Positions 52,644 through 62,532 of a DNA stretch of 64,000 nucleotides are shown here, one piece after another. The stretch's first letter is position 1. The number at the start of each line of letters is the position of its first letter. The position numbers and the translations under genes were made by a program. Origin of the DNA: Streptomyces fumanus. GTDB taxonomy: Bacteria > Actinomycetota > Actinomycetes > Streptomycetales > Streptomycetaceae. The DNA lies in NCBI RefSeq assembly GCF_014655295.1, contig NZ_BNBI01000001.1, forward strand, positions 744,001-808,000, written 5' to 3'. The notes below the pieces were generated by a model. That model searched no databases. It was not told the DNA's origin and saw nothing but the letters and a program-made list of their open reading frames with translations.

Positions 52644-55600
52644 GTGCCCGATTCTCATCAGCCGGTCATTCGTACCGTCCTCGAACAGTCCTCGCGCGTT
52701 CTCCAGACCTATGCGGTCGACCCCGGCCTCGTACCGGAACACGCCAATGGTGAACGTCGTATCACCCAAGGCGGCTACGGTGACCGCCAACTCTTCGAAC
52801 TCGTGCAGAACGCGGCCGACGAAATCGCCGATCACCCCGGGGGTTGTGTCCAGGTCGTGCTCACCGACACGCACCTGTACTGCGCGAACGAGGGCACAGC
52901 CGTGTCTCCCGAAGGCGCGGAAACCATTCTCCGAATGAGCATGTCGCGCAAGCGCGGCGGTCAGATCGGCCGTTTCGGTGTGGGTGTGAAATCCGTCCTG
53001 GTCGTCACGGACACCCCGCAGTTCTTCAGCAGATCCGGGTCGTTCGGATTCGATCGCGAATGGGCCTTCGAGCAGATCCGGTCGGTGCCCGGAGTACGGG
53101 AGCGCCTCGGCGAGCGGTTCGAGGCGCCGGTGCTGCGCATGGCCCGTCCCCTCGACGAGGCCGCCGAGCGTGCCCAGGATCCCGTCCTCGACGAGCTGCT
53201 GAGCTGGGCCACGACCGTGGTCCGCCTGCCGCTGCTGGACGGCGCCGCGGGCAGGTTGGCGCTGGACATGCACGGCGGGCGGACGACCACCGGATCGGCC
53301 CGCGAGGAGTTCCCGATCGGTTTCCAGCTCCTCTCCCCGCACGTCGCGAAGGTCGTCCTGGAGGACCGCCGGCGCTCGACCGTCCGCCGTGTGCTGACCA
53401 CCGAGCAGAGCGGGGACCTGCACACGGTGGTGGAGGAGCGTACGGGCAGGCCGACCCGGAGCGTTCGCTGGCGGGTCTTCTCGACCACGCACGAACCCGG
53501 ACCGGCGGCCCGCGCCGACGCCGGTGAACTGCACGACCGTCTCGCCCTCGACCTCGCCTGGGCGGTGCCCGCGCTGGAGAGGGACCCGAAGAGCGGACTT
53601 TTCGTGAGCCCGCAGGCGCGCGGACGCGGCCGGTTCTGGTCCTTCTTCCCGACCAAGTACGAGATGTCCCTGAGCGGCATCCTCAACGGCGCCTGGAAGA
53701 CCAACGAGGACCGGCAGAACCTGCTCGACTCCTCGGCCTTCAACGAGGAGATGATCAGGGTCTCGGCAGCGCTGGTGGTCGATTCGCTGCCCCGCCTGGC
53801 TCCTGCCGAGGATCCCGGCGCCCACCTCCCGCTGCTGCCGGGCCGGGTGAAGGAGGCGATCAGTTGGGCCGACGCGTTCCTGACCCAGGAGATCTGGGAG
53901 AAGGCGGCGGTCCGTCCGTCGCTGCCCGACCAGGACGGCGTGCTGCGGGTACCGACCGAGTTGCGTGTTCCTCCGCGTCTCGACAAGGAACGGAGCGTCG
54001 AGTGGTTGCGGATGTGGCACGAGGCCCCCGGCCGGCCGTCGAACTGGCTGCACCCGTACGCCGAGGCCGACACGATCCGCGCCGGCAAGGTCGAACACAT
54101 TCTCGGTGCCGCCGGGCACAAGCGGTCCGACGTGCGCGAATGGCTGGAGGCCCTCGTCGAGTGCGGCACCGCCGAAGCGTCGGCGGCGGCGATCCGCATC
54201 CTCGCCGAGATGGTCAGGACCGGATCGCCGCTCGCCGATGACGCCCGTCAGGCGCAGATCGTCCTCACCGAGGAGCACGGCCTGGTCGCCCCCGTCCCCG
54301 GCCAGGTGTTCCGCCGTTCCGACGAGGACGGGCTGAGGGAGTCCCTGCAGTACGTGGTCGCGGACATCGCGCGGAATCCGGATCTCGCCTCCGCGCTCAA
54401 CCTGCTCGGCATCCGGGAGGCGGACGCCGAAGGCCGGTTCATCAGCGTGCTCGACCAAGGTTTCACCGGCTACGGGGACGCCGAGTGGGAGCGCTTCTGG
54501 GACCTGTTCCGGCAGGCCGGGGGTCGCCGCCTGACCCACACGGTGCTCAAACACGTACCGGACGCCCGCGAGACGCTGCGCGTGCGCACGGCGGACGGCA
54601 GGTTCCGCCCGGTGCGCGACTGCATGGTGCCGGGTGTGGTGGTCGACGCCGGACGCGAACCGAGCATCGCCGTCGACACGAGGTTCCACTCGGACGACCT
54701 CGCCTTCTTCCGTGACATCGGCCTGCGGGAGCGGCCGTCCACCTCGACGCGGCCGGAGGGCGAGGCGTGGTTCGAGGAGTACCGGGAGGCCGTCCACGCG
54801 TCCTACCTGCGCAGCCTCAGCCCCGGCGCCCCGCGTCCCGCCCTCAACCGGATGAAGGTGGAGGGGTCCCCGATCGGTGGTCCGCTGCACTTCTTCCGGT
54901 CGCTGTCCGAGGAGTCCCGCGCGGCCTTCCTCAAGGCCCTCCCCGACGAGGCCGTGGTGGACAACTGGACGCGACAGATCGGTGTCCAGGCGAGCACCCG
55001 CCGGGCCGTGATGTCGCCGATCCGCTGGATGCTCAGGAAGTACGGAACCGTCGCCACCTCCAAGGGGATCAAGCCGCTGGACGAGGCCGTCGGGCCTCAG
55101 CTCGCCGCCTACCGCGACGTGCTGCCGGTCGCCGACATCTCCCCGGAGAAGGCCCGCAAACTGCGCCTGCCCGCGACGGTCGAGGAGGTCCCGGCGGAGC
55201 ACTGGGAGGCGCTCCTCGCGGAGGTGGCCCGGAGCGAGGACGACGCGTTCGTCGGCAACACCTACGTCATGCTGACCCGCTTCGGCGCGGAGTTCCCCGA
55301 GGACTCCCTGACCCGCTGCCGGATCGGGGACACCTGGAGCACCCGCCCCGACGAGGAGATCACCGTCGCGGTCGGTACGACGGAGTACCGGGCGCTGCGC
55401 GCGGAGCAGCTCCCCGCACTGCTGGTGGCGACCCCCGAGGACGCCGAGTTGATGGTCAAGGAGTGGCGCATGAAGCGCTACGCCGAAGCCATCACCAAGG
55501 AGACCCGTGAGGTCCCGGACGGCGACCCGGTTCCGCTCGTGGAGCTGTACCCCGCGCTGCGCCAGCGGTTGAACAGCGGCAACCGGAACACCGTGGTGCA

Positions 55601-57392
55601 GCGGTGCACCGAGTTGGAGGAGGTGACCCGGACCGAGAACGGCACCAAGTCCCGTCCCCTGGACGCGGTGCGACAGGACGGCACCATCAAGGTCCGCGTA
55701 CCTCTGGATCCCGAGCAGATGCTGCGGCTCGTCGACCGTGAGCTGGGGCTCGGGCTCGGTGCCGCCGGTTGTCGGACGGTGCTCGAACACCAGGAGCGCA
55801 TGGCCCGGGACAGCGCGACGAAGGCCGCCCTGAAGGCCGTACGCGATGCCGAGGACGTCGTCACCAAGATCGAGCTGCTGATCGGTGCCGAGGCGCTGCG
55901 GACCGGGCTGCCCGACGGGCTGATGGAGGCCGAGCTGCAGGCGACCGGCGGTGCGGAGCCCTCCGGGCACCGGATCGCGCAGATGGCCTTCAACGCGCAC
56001 GGCGACGGCGTGCTCCAGCAGCACGCCCGGGACATCCAGGCCAGGTTCCCCAACGCGCCGGTGGCCTACGGGGGTTCCTCGGCCGCCGTCGCCTTCGTGT
56101 CGGACCTGCGATTGCCGGTGTCCTTCGCCGGTTCCAGGGCCCCGGCACCCCCCGTCTTCGAGACGGTGGACGGCCCTCGGGACTTCCCTCGGCTGCACGA
56201 TTACCAGGAGGACCTGGTCCGCAACATCACCACCCTGCTCGACCGGTTCGCCCCGCAGCGGGCCATGCTGTCGCTGCCCACCGGAGCGGGCAAGACCCGG
56301 GTCACCTCCGAGGCCGTGATCCGGTGGGTGAAGCGGGTCGGCGACCTGGGCGGTCCGCTGCTGTGGATCGCGCAGACCGAGGAGCTGTGCGAACAGGCCG
56401 TCCAGAGCTGGAAGTTCGTCTGGAGCAAGGTGGGAGCGGAGCGACCGCTCACCATCAGCCGGTTGTGGAGCACCCATGAAGTGGGGAACGTCGTCGAGAA
56501 CCCGCACCTGGTGGTGGCCACCGACGCCAAACTGGAGCGGTGTCTCGGCACCGACCAGTACGCGTGGCTGCGGCAGGCCGCGCTGGTGATCGTGGACGAG
56601 GCCCACACCGCCATCTCCAAGCGGTACACGGAGATCCTGACCAGGTTGGGACTCACCCAGTACGAGACCGGCCGGCATCTGCTGGGTCTGACCGCCACGC
56701 CGTTCCGCAACACCAACGAGGAGGAGACCCGCCGCCTGGTCAACCGCTTCGGAAACCGCCGGCTGGACGAGGGCGTCTTCCCGTCCGGTGATCCTTACCG
56801 GGACCTCCAGGACTGGGGGATGCTCGCGCGCGTGGAGCACCGCACCCTGGAGGGCGGGGAGATCGTGCTGGAGCCCGACGAGAAGGTCCAGGCACTTCGG
56901 ATGGCGATGCTGTCCCGTGCCGCGGAACAGCGGCTCGCCGACGACCACGCCCGCAGCCGACGCATCGTCGACGAGGTGGCGGGCCTTCCGGAGGACTGGC
57001 CGACGCTGCTGTTCGCCACCTCCGTGGACCACGCCAAGTACCTGGCGGCCATGCTCAACGACCGCGGGATCCCGGCCGCCGCCGTCGACTCCACCACCAG
57101 CCCCCAGGACCGGCGTCGGCGGATCGAGGACTTCCGCGCGGGCCGCATCCGCGTCCTCACCAACTACGGCGTCCTCACCCAGGGCTTCGACGCCCCGGCC
57201 ACCCGGGTCGTGGTGGTGGCCCGGCCGGTCTACAGCACCAACGTGTACCAGCAGATGATCGGGCGCGGCCTGCGCGGGCCGAAGAACGGCGGCAAGCCCA
57301 CGTGTCTGATCCTCAACGTCAGCGACAACATCGCCAACTTCGACACCCAGCTCGCCTTCACTCAGTTCGAGCACCTCTGGAGCCGTACGTGA
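52644..57392 (+). CDS. Sacsin-type GHKL ATPase fused to an SF2 helicase
   Basis: 1,582 aa from the GTG at 52644 (VPDSHQPVIR); upstream frame to TTG 52506 is open but Arg-rich and less protein-like. Residues 35-330 are a sacsin/Hsp90-like GHKL domain: QLFELVQNAADEI (N-box, Glu52/Asn56), CANEGTAVSPEG (G1 region) and GQIGRFGVGVKSVL (G2). A middle of about 850 residues has no family that I recognise. The C-terminal 400 form an SF2 helicase: LHDYQEDLV, Walker A LPTGAGKTR (about 1209), DEAH VIVDEAHTAI (about 1315), LLGLTATPFRN and motif VI QMIGRGLRG (about 1536). Coupled by GTGA to a UvrD-like helicase and then drmA/drmB. Confidence 0.87.
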   Translation: MPDSHQPVIRTVLEQSSRVLQTYAVDPGLVPEHANGERRITQGGYGDRQLFELVQNAADEIADHPGGCVQVVLTDTHLYCANEGTAVSPEGAETILRMSMSRKRGGQIGRFGVGVKSVLVVTDTPQFFSRSGSFGFDREWAFEQIRSVPGVRERLGERFEAPVLRMARPLDEAAERAQDPVLDELLSWATTVVRLPLLDGAAGRLALDMHGGRTTTGSAREEFPIGFQLLSPHVAKVVLEDRRRSTVRRVLTTEQSGDLHTVVEERTGRPTRSVRWRVFSTTHEPGPAARADAGELHDRLALDLAWAVPALERDPKSGLFVSPQARGRGRFWSFFPTKYEMSLSGILNGAWKTNEDRQNLLDSSAFNEEMIRVSAALVVDSLPRLAPAEDPGAHLPLLPGRVKEAISWADAFLTQEIWEKAAVRPSLPDQDGVLRVPTELRVPPRLDKERSVEWLRMWHEAPGRPSNWLHPYAEADTIRAGKVEHILGAAGHKRSDVREWLEALVECGTAEASAAAIRILAEMVRTGSPLADDARQAQIVLTEEHGLVAPVPGQVFRRSDEDGLRESLQYVVADIARNPDLASALNLLGIREADAEGRFISVLDQGFTGYGDAEWERFWDLFRQAGGRRLTHTVLKHVPDARETLRVRTADGRFRPVRDCMVPGVVVDAGREPSIAVDTRFHSDDLAFFRDIGLRERPSTSTRPEGEAWFEEYREAVHASYLRSLSPGAPRPALNRMKVEGSPIGGPLHFFRSLSEESRAAFLKALPDEAVVDNWTRQIGVQASTRRAVMSPIRWMLRKYGTVATSKGIKPLDEAVGPQLAAYRDVLPVADISPEKARKLRLPATVEEVPAEHWEALLAEVARSEDDAFVGNTYVMLTRFGAEFPEDSLTRCRIGDTWSTRPDEEITVAVGTTEYRALRAEQLPALLVATPEDAELMVKEWRMKRYAEAITKETREVPDGDPVPLVELYPALRQRLNSGNRNTVVQRCTELEEVTRTENGTKSRPLDAVRQDGTIKVRVPLDPEQMLRLVDRELGLGLGAAGCRTVLEHQERMARDSATKAALKAVRDAEDVVTKIELLIGAEALRTGLPDGLMEAELQATGGAEPSGHRIAQMAFNAHGDGVLQQHARDIQARFPNAPVAYGGSSAAVAFVSDLRLPVSFAGSRAPAPPVFETVDGPRDFPRLHDYQEDLVRNITTLLDRFAPQRAMLSLPTGAGKTRVTSEAVIRWVKRVGDLGGPLLWIAQTEELCEQAVQSWKFVWSKVGAERPLTISRLWSTHEVGNVVENPHLVVATDAKLERCLGTDQYAWLRQAALVIVDEAHTAISKRYTEILTRLGLTQYETGRHLLGLTATPFRNTNEEETRRLVNRFGNRRLDEGVFPSGDPYRDLQDWGMLARVEHRTLEGGEIVLEPDEKVQALRMAMLSRAAEQRLADDHARSRRIVDEVAGLPEDWPTLLFATSVDHAKYLAAMLNDRGIPAAAVDSTTSPQDRRRRIEDFRAGRIRVLTNYGVLTQGFDAPATRVVVVARPVYSTNVYQQMIGRGLRGPKNGGKPTCLILNVSDNIANFDTQLAFTQFEHLWSRT

Positions 57393-59293
57393 CCGACGTC
57401 TACCTGGACAGTCCGCCGCTCACCGACGAGCAGCGTGCCGTGGTCGAGCAGCCCTGGGACGCACGTGTCCTGGTCACCGCGGGTGCCGGGGCGGGCAAGA
57501 CGCACACACTGGTGCGCCGGCTCGACGCGCTGTGCGGACACGAGGACCCGGAGGAGGCGCTGCAGGCCGCCGAGATCCTGGTGCTCACCTTCTCCCGGGC
57601 CGCCGCCCGCGAGTTGCGCGAGCGGATCTCGCGGCACGGGGAGAGCGCCCGGCGGGTGCGGGCACGGACTTTCGACGCGTGGGCCTACGAGGTGCTGCTG
57701 CAGGCCCACCCGGACGGTGAGTGGGGCGCGGTCGGCTTCGACGAGCGGATCGCCGCCGCGACCCGTGCGATCGAGAAGGGCGCGCTGGAGAGCGGCGACG
57801 CCGTGCCGCCCGCGCATGTCGTGATCGACGAGGTGCAGGATCTGTTGGGCGAGCGCCGTGAACTGGTGGAGGCGTTGCTCGACCGGTACCAGGACACGTG
57901 CGGCTTCACCGTCGTGGGAGATCCCGCCCAGTCCGTCTACGGCTTCCAGATCGCGGACCCGGGCGAGCGCGCCGCCGAGACGGGCAGGTTCTTCGACTGG
58001 CTGCGCTCCTCCTATCCCGACGACCTGGTGGAGCTGCACCTCACCGAGAACTTCCGGGCCGACACCGAGGAGGCCCGGGTCGCATTGGCACACGGCCCTC
58101 GTCTCCAGCAGCTCACCGACGCGGACGAAGCGGCGACGCTCTACGAGGAACTGCGTGACCTCCTCCTCGCCCCGGCCAACGCGCTGGGCGACCTCGACGA
58201 CGAGTTCACCCTGAGCGGCCTGCGGGACCTCACCGACACGTGCGCGATCCTCACCCGCGACAACCAGGAAGCCCTCGTGGTCTCCGAGTCGTTGCACGCG
58301 CACGGTGTCGAGCACCGGTTGCGGCGCCCGCTCGAGGAGCGTCCGGTGCCGTACTGGGTGGCCGAATTGCTGCGCCGCACGGAGGCGACCGGCCTCACCG
58401 AGGACCGGTTCCGTGCCCTTCTCGCGGAGATCCCCCTGCCCTACGAGCCGAACGTCGACGCCCTGTGGACGGTGCTGCGTCGGGTCGCGCGCGGCCCCGG
58501 CCGGGGGGTGCTGGACCTGGACCGGCTGCGCCGCGCGGTCGCCGACGGCCGGTTCCCCGACGAGGCGTCCGACCCGGAGACCGCCCGGGTCGTCGTCTCG
58601 ACCGTGCACCGGGCCAAGGGCCTGGAGTTCGACCGGGTGGTCGTCCTGACCCCGCCGACCGTCGCGGAACTGCACAAGCGGTACGAGGGCGAACTCGACC
58701 TCCCGGCCGAGGCCCGCGCCCTCTACGTGGCGATGACGCGAGTCCGCCAGGACCTCTACCACGCGTCCCCGCCCGAGCTGCCTCTCTTCAGGAGAGCGGG
58801 ACACCGGCGGGACGGCCGCCGCTACCTCGGGTCCTGGCGGTCGTACGACAGGTACGGGATCGTCGTCGAGGCCGGTGACGTGTGCCGGGACGATCCGCCC
58901 GGCCCCGAGGCGGAAGCCGTCGACACCCAGGCGTATCTCCTGGCACGGGTCCGCCCCGGCCAGCGGGTGGTGCTGCGCCGGCGCCACGACCTGCCGATGG
59001 GCGAGACACAGAGCCCGCCGTACGCCCTGCTGCACGACGGACGGGAGATCGGCGAGGTCTCGCGACAGTTCCGCGAGGACCTGTTCCAGGTGCAGAAGGT
59101 CAACCGTACGTGGGATCCGTGGTGGCCCGACGAGATCCATGACCTGCGGATCGACACCCTGGAGACCGTGGCGGGCAGCACAGCCGCCGGGGCGAACGCC
59201 GGCCTCGGCGAGCGGGGCGTGTGGATCGCCCCGCGGATCACCGGCATCGGACGGTTCCGCAGAGCCAACAACGACGAGGAGCAGCGCGCATGA
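57389..59293 (+). CDS. UvrD/Rep-like SF1 helicase of the DISARM-like operon
   Basis: 634 aa, GTGA overlap at the start. Motifs: Q LTDEQRAVVE, Walker A TAGAGAGKTHT (30-40), Ia LTFSRAAARELRERI, II VVIDEVQDLL (145-153), III VVGDPAQSVYGF, IV LHLTENFRAD, V VSTVHRAKGLEFDRVVVL and VI LYVAMTRVRQDL. A 140-residue C-terminal extension (from GSWRSYDRYGIVVEAGDV) is not part of normal UvrD and has a beta-rich look. No nuclease motif is visible. Whether it equals the class 2 component DrmE is untested. Its end overlaps drmA (ATGA). Confidence 0.87.
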   Translation: MTDVYLDSPPLTDEQRAVVEQPWDARVLVTAGAGAGKTHTLVRRLDALCGHEDPEEALQAAEILVLTFSRAAARELRERISRHGESARRVRARTFDAWAYEVLLQAHPDGEWGAVGFDERIAAATRAIEKGALESGDAVPPAHVVIDEVQDLLGERRELVEALLDRYQDTCGFTVVGDPAQSVYGFQIADPGERAAETGRFFDWLRSSYPDDLVELHLTENFRADTEEARVALAHGPRLQQLTDADEAATLYEELRDLLLAPANALGDLDDEFTLSGLRDLTDTCAILTRDNQEALVVSESLHAHGVEHRLRRPLEERPVPYWVAELLRRTEATGLTEDRFRALLAEIPLPYEPNVDALWTVLRRVARGPGRGVLDLDRLRRAVADGRFPDEASDPETARVVVSTVHRAKGLEFDRVVVLTPPTVAELHKRYEGELDLPAEARALYVAMTRVRQDLYHASPPELPLFRRAGHRRDGRRYLGSWRSYDRYGIVVEAGDVCRDDPPGPEAEAVDTQAYLLARVRPGQRVVLRRRHDLPMGETQSPPYALLHDGREIGEVSRQFREDLFQVQKVNRTWDPWWPDEIHDLRIDTLETVAGSTAAGANAGLGERGVWIAPRITGIGRFRRANNDEEQRA

Positions 59294-62200
59294 CGCACGT
59301 GGCAGGCCGACACTCCGAGCACTATCGGGTGCGGGACGAGGAACTCCTCGTGGGGCTCCGCCGTGAACTCTTCGGCCCCGCCGAGGACGCCGCGCCGGAG
59401 GACCGCGCCGAGATCCTCACTCAAGACGCGCCGATCGACCGGTACCTGACCGGGGTGCTCTATCCGCGTGCCTCGAAGGAGCGGAGGGCCGAGAACGCCG
59501 CCGAGGTCGCCGGCCTCGACGCCCCGCCCGTGCTCCCCCGTGAGGACGTCGAGGAGTCGAGCACCGCACAGGAGGTGGACGCCTCCGGGGACCGGCGCCC
59601 CTCCTCCATGGGTCTGACCTTCGCGGTCCGCCCGTCGATAAGCGGCACGATCGTGGTCTCGGCCCGTGCGGCGATCTACGAGCCCACCGACACCGAGGGC
59701 AAGCCGATCCCGGCCCGCCGCGCCGAGGCCCGTACGACCGCCGAGCAACGGGAGCGGTGGCGGCGCAGGGAACTCGACCTCCCGGACGTCCACGTCGACA
59801 TCACCGCTCCGGATCCCGACAAGCGGGAGAAACTCGACGACAGGGTTCACCTGCGCGTCAACGTCCGGCCCGCCGACTCGAAGACCGACACGGTCACGGT
59901 GACGGTCACCCTGATCAACACCCAGCAGGTCGGCGAGTGGGATCTTCAGGACGCCTTCTCCCTGTTCCAGTGCGGCCTGACGGTCCGGGCCGTCAACGGC
60001 GCCTCGGCATTCGTCGAGCGTCCCGCTCCGGCTGCCGCCCACGACCCGGAGATCGCCACGAGTCGGTTGTTGCACCGGCACGCCCCGACCTTCGCCGTCG
60101 GACACGGCTGCGCTGCTTCCTGGGACTGGACTCCGTCGCCGATCGGCATGACCGACACCAGGCCGGCCGCCGTCTCCGAGGTACGGAGCGAGTTCGTGCC
60201 GAGCGTGGAGGTACTGCTCACCGACTCCAACCCGGAGATCGACAGCTCGTCGCTGTCCATGCTGGGCCTGGCCAAGAATCCCGACGCGGAGGTCCTGGCC
60301 GCCCTCGAAGGACTCGCCTCGGATTACGGGGACTGGATCGACCGGAAGGCGGCCGAGGCGGACGCGCTGGTGGGCAGCGCTCACGCAAAGCCCGCGTTGG
60401 ACCAGGTCAGGGCCTGTCGCGAGGCCCTCGGTCGGATCCGCGAGGGCATCGAGTTGCTGCGGACGAAACCGGACCTGATGAAGGCGTTCCGGCTCGCCAA
60501 CCGCGCCATGGCCGATCAGCGCGCCCGCAGCGCCTGGGTGAAGGGCGGACGCATGGGCGCCCCCGACCCGTCCGCCGGCCACTGGCGCCCCTTCCAGATC
60601 GCTTTCGTGCTGCTCTGCATGGCCGGCATCGACGATCCGAAGCACGACGACCGGAAGATCTCCGACCTGCTCTGGTTCCCCACCGGCGGTGGCAAGACGG
60701 AGGCTTATCTCGGTCTGATCGCCCTGACCTCCTTCCTGCGCCGCATCCGCAAGGGTGCCGACGGCGGGGGCGTCACCGTCCTCATGCGCTACACGCTGCG
60801 GCTGCTCACCCTCCAGCAGTTCGAGCGGGCCGCGATCCTGCTCTGCGCCATGGAGCGCATGCGTCGCCACACGCCCGAGCTGGGTCATGAGGAGTTCTCC
60901 GTCGGCATGTGGGTGGGGCGCTCGGCCACTCCCAACACACTGGCCGAGGCCGGCGCCAGGCTCGACGAGCTGCGCGCGAACCTCGACAAGCGGCTCGCCA
61001 CCGAGAACCCCGTCCAGTTGCACGCCTGCCCCTGGTGCGGGACCCGCCTCGACGCCCGGGACTACGAGGTCGACACGGACGCCAAGCGGATGTACATCCG
61101 CTGTCCCGGCACGGGCTGCGACTTCGCCGACGGCCTGCCCGTCCACCTGATCGACGAGGCGGTGTACGACGCGCGACCGACGTTGGTGATCGCCACCGTC
61201 GACAAGTTCGCGTCGATGCCGTGGCGTCCCGCGACCGCCGCCCTCTTCAACCGCGACGACCCGGACGCCGGCACGCCCGCCCCGGAGCTGATCGTCCAGG
61301 ACGAACTCCACTTGATCTCCGGCCCGTTGGGCACCCTCACCGGCCTCTACGAGACCGCCGTGGACGCCCTGGCCGACCACCCCAAGGTGATCGCCTCCAC
61401 CGCGACCATCCGTCGGGCCTCCGACCAGGGCCTCCACCTCTTCGCCCGCGAGGTGCGACAGTTCCCGCCCGCCGGCCTGGACTCCCGCGACTCGTGGTTC
61501 GCGGTGGAGACCCCGCGCGAGGAGAAGGCGAGCCGCCGTTACGTCGGCCTGCTGGCCCCCGGCACCAGTCAGTCCACCCTGTTGATCCGCACGTACGCCA
61601 CCCTGCTGCACCGGGCCCAGCAGGCGCGGACGGCGGACGAGGTGCGCGACGCGTACTGGAGTCTCGTCGGCTACTTCAACAGTCTGCGCCTGCTCTCCGC
61701 CGCGGAACTCCAGGTCCACGACGACGTGGTGGCCTACCTGGAGCTGCTCGCCGAGCGAGAGGGCGTGAAGGTGCGTTCGGTCGCCAACTACTCCGAGCTG
61801 ACCAGCCGGATCGACGCCAGCGAGATCCCCACCCGGCTCAAGGGCATCGAGAAGAGGCTCCCCGACGAGGACACCGTGGACGTGCTGCTCGCCACCAACA
61901 TGATCGCGGTGGGCGTGGACGTGGATCGGCTCGGGTTGATGGCCGTGATGGGCCAGCCGCAGACGACCGCCGAGTACATCCAGGCGACCAGCCGGGTCGG
62001 TCGCGCTCACCCCGGCCTGGTCGCGGTCATGCTCAACTCCGCGCGCGCCCGGGATCGCTCGCACTACGAGAACTTCCAGCACTTCCACTCGGCCCTGTAC
62101 CGCGAGGTCGAGTCGACCTCCGTCACACCGTTCTCCGCCCGCGCCCGGGAGCGGGGCCTGCACGCGGTGATCGTCGCCCTCGCCCGCATCTTGATCCCGG

Positions 62201-62532
62201 CTGCTCGACCCAACGAGGCCGCCGGCAGGGTCGAGTCCTACGTGGACGTCCTGCAGGGGCGCATCAAGTGCCTGCTGCTGGATCGCGTCGCGGCCGTCGC
62301 ACCGGAGGAGACCGACGCGGTACGGCAGGGCTTCGACGAGTTCGTCGAGTGGTGGCGCAAGGAAGCCAGCAACCACAGTGGCCTGCTCTTCGAACCGAAG
62401 CGGGGCAGCCGTGCCCCTTCGCTCCTCAAGGCGTACGACGACGAGACCGAGGACGCCGAGGCGTGGCCCACGCTCTGGAGCCTGCGAGACGTCGATGCCG
62501 AGTCCGCCCTGTTCATGGAGGGAACCCGATGA
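59290..62532 (+). CDS. drmA: DISARM helicase DrmA
   Basis: 1,080 aa. The N-terminal 450 residues are the DrmA-type beta-rich and helical region. The helicase core has the family-characteristic LLWFPTGGGKTEAYLGLIA (Walker A about 462-467), LMRYTLRLLTLQQFERA, a zinc-ribbon-like CPWCG...CPGTGC (about 579-608), VQDELHLISG (motif II about 670), ASTATIRRA, LLATNMIAVGVDVDRLGLM and motif VI QATSRVGRAHPG (about 897). This combination is what I recognise as DrmA rather than a generic SF2 protein. DISARM blocks incoming phage DNA with DrmB. Overlaps drmB by four bases. Confidence 0.9.
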   Translation: MTHVAGRHSEHYRVRDEELLVGLRRELFGPAEDAAPEDRAEILTQDAPIDRYLTGVLYPRASKERRAENAAEVAGLDAPPVLPREDVEESSTAQEVDASGDRRPSSMGLTFAVRPSISGTIVVSARAAIYEPTDTEGKPIPARRAEARTTAEQRERWRRRELDLPDVHVDITAPDPDKREKLDDRVHLRVNVRPADSKTDTVTVTVTLINTQQVGEWDLQDAFSLFQCGLTVRAVNGASAFVERPAPAAAHDPEIATSRLLHRHAPTFAVGHGCAASWDWTPSPIGMTDTRPAAVSEVRSEFVPSVEVLLTDSNPEIDSSSLSMLGLAKNPDAEVLAALEGLASDYGDWIDRKAAEADALVGSAHAKPALDQVRACREALGRIREGIELLRTKPDLMKAFRLANRAMADQRARSAWVKGGRMGAPDPSAGHWRPFQIAFVLLCMAGIDDPKHDDRKISDLLWFPTGGGKTEAYLGLIALTSFLRRIRKGADGGGVTVLMRYTLRLLTLQQFERAAILLCAMERMRRHTPELGHEEFSVGMWVGRSATPNTLAEAGARLDELRANLDKRLATENPVQLHACPWCGTRLDARDYEVDTDAKRMYIRCPGTGCDFADGLPVHLIDEAVYDARPTLVIATVDKFASMPWRPATAALFNRDDPDAGTPAPELIVQDELHLISGPLGTLTGLYETAVDALADHPKVIASTATIRRASDQGLHLFAREVRQFPPAGLDSRDSWFAVETPREEKASRRYVGLLAPGTSQSTLLIRTYATLLHRAQQARTADEVRDAYWSLVGYFNSLRLLSAAELQVHDDVVAYLELLAEREGVKVRSVANYSELTSRIDASEIPTRLKGIEKRLPDEDTVDVLLATNMIAVGVDVDRLGLMAVMGQPQTTAEYIQATSRVGRAHPGLVAVMLNSARARDRSHYENFQHFHSALYREVESTSVTPFSARARERGLHAVIVALARILIPAARPNEAAGRVESYVDVLQGRIKCLLLDRVAAVAPEETDAVRQGFDEFVEWWRKEASNHSGLLFEPKRGSRAPSLLKAYDDETEDAEAWPTLWSLRDVDAESALFMEGTR

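Noticed and set aside
52362-57374. A 1,670-codon open frame on the minus strand opposite the sacsin-SF2 gene, and similar very long antisense frames elsewhere.
   Set aside because: High-GC codon bias removes stops from the antisense frames. The products are Arg/Gly/Pro/Val-rich without domains, while the sense frame has full GHKL and helicase motifs.
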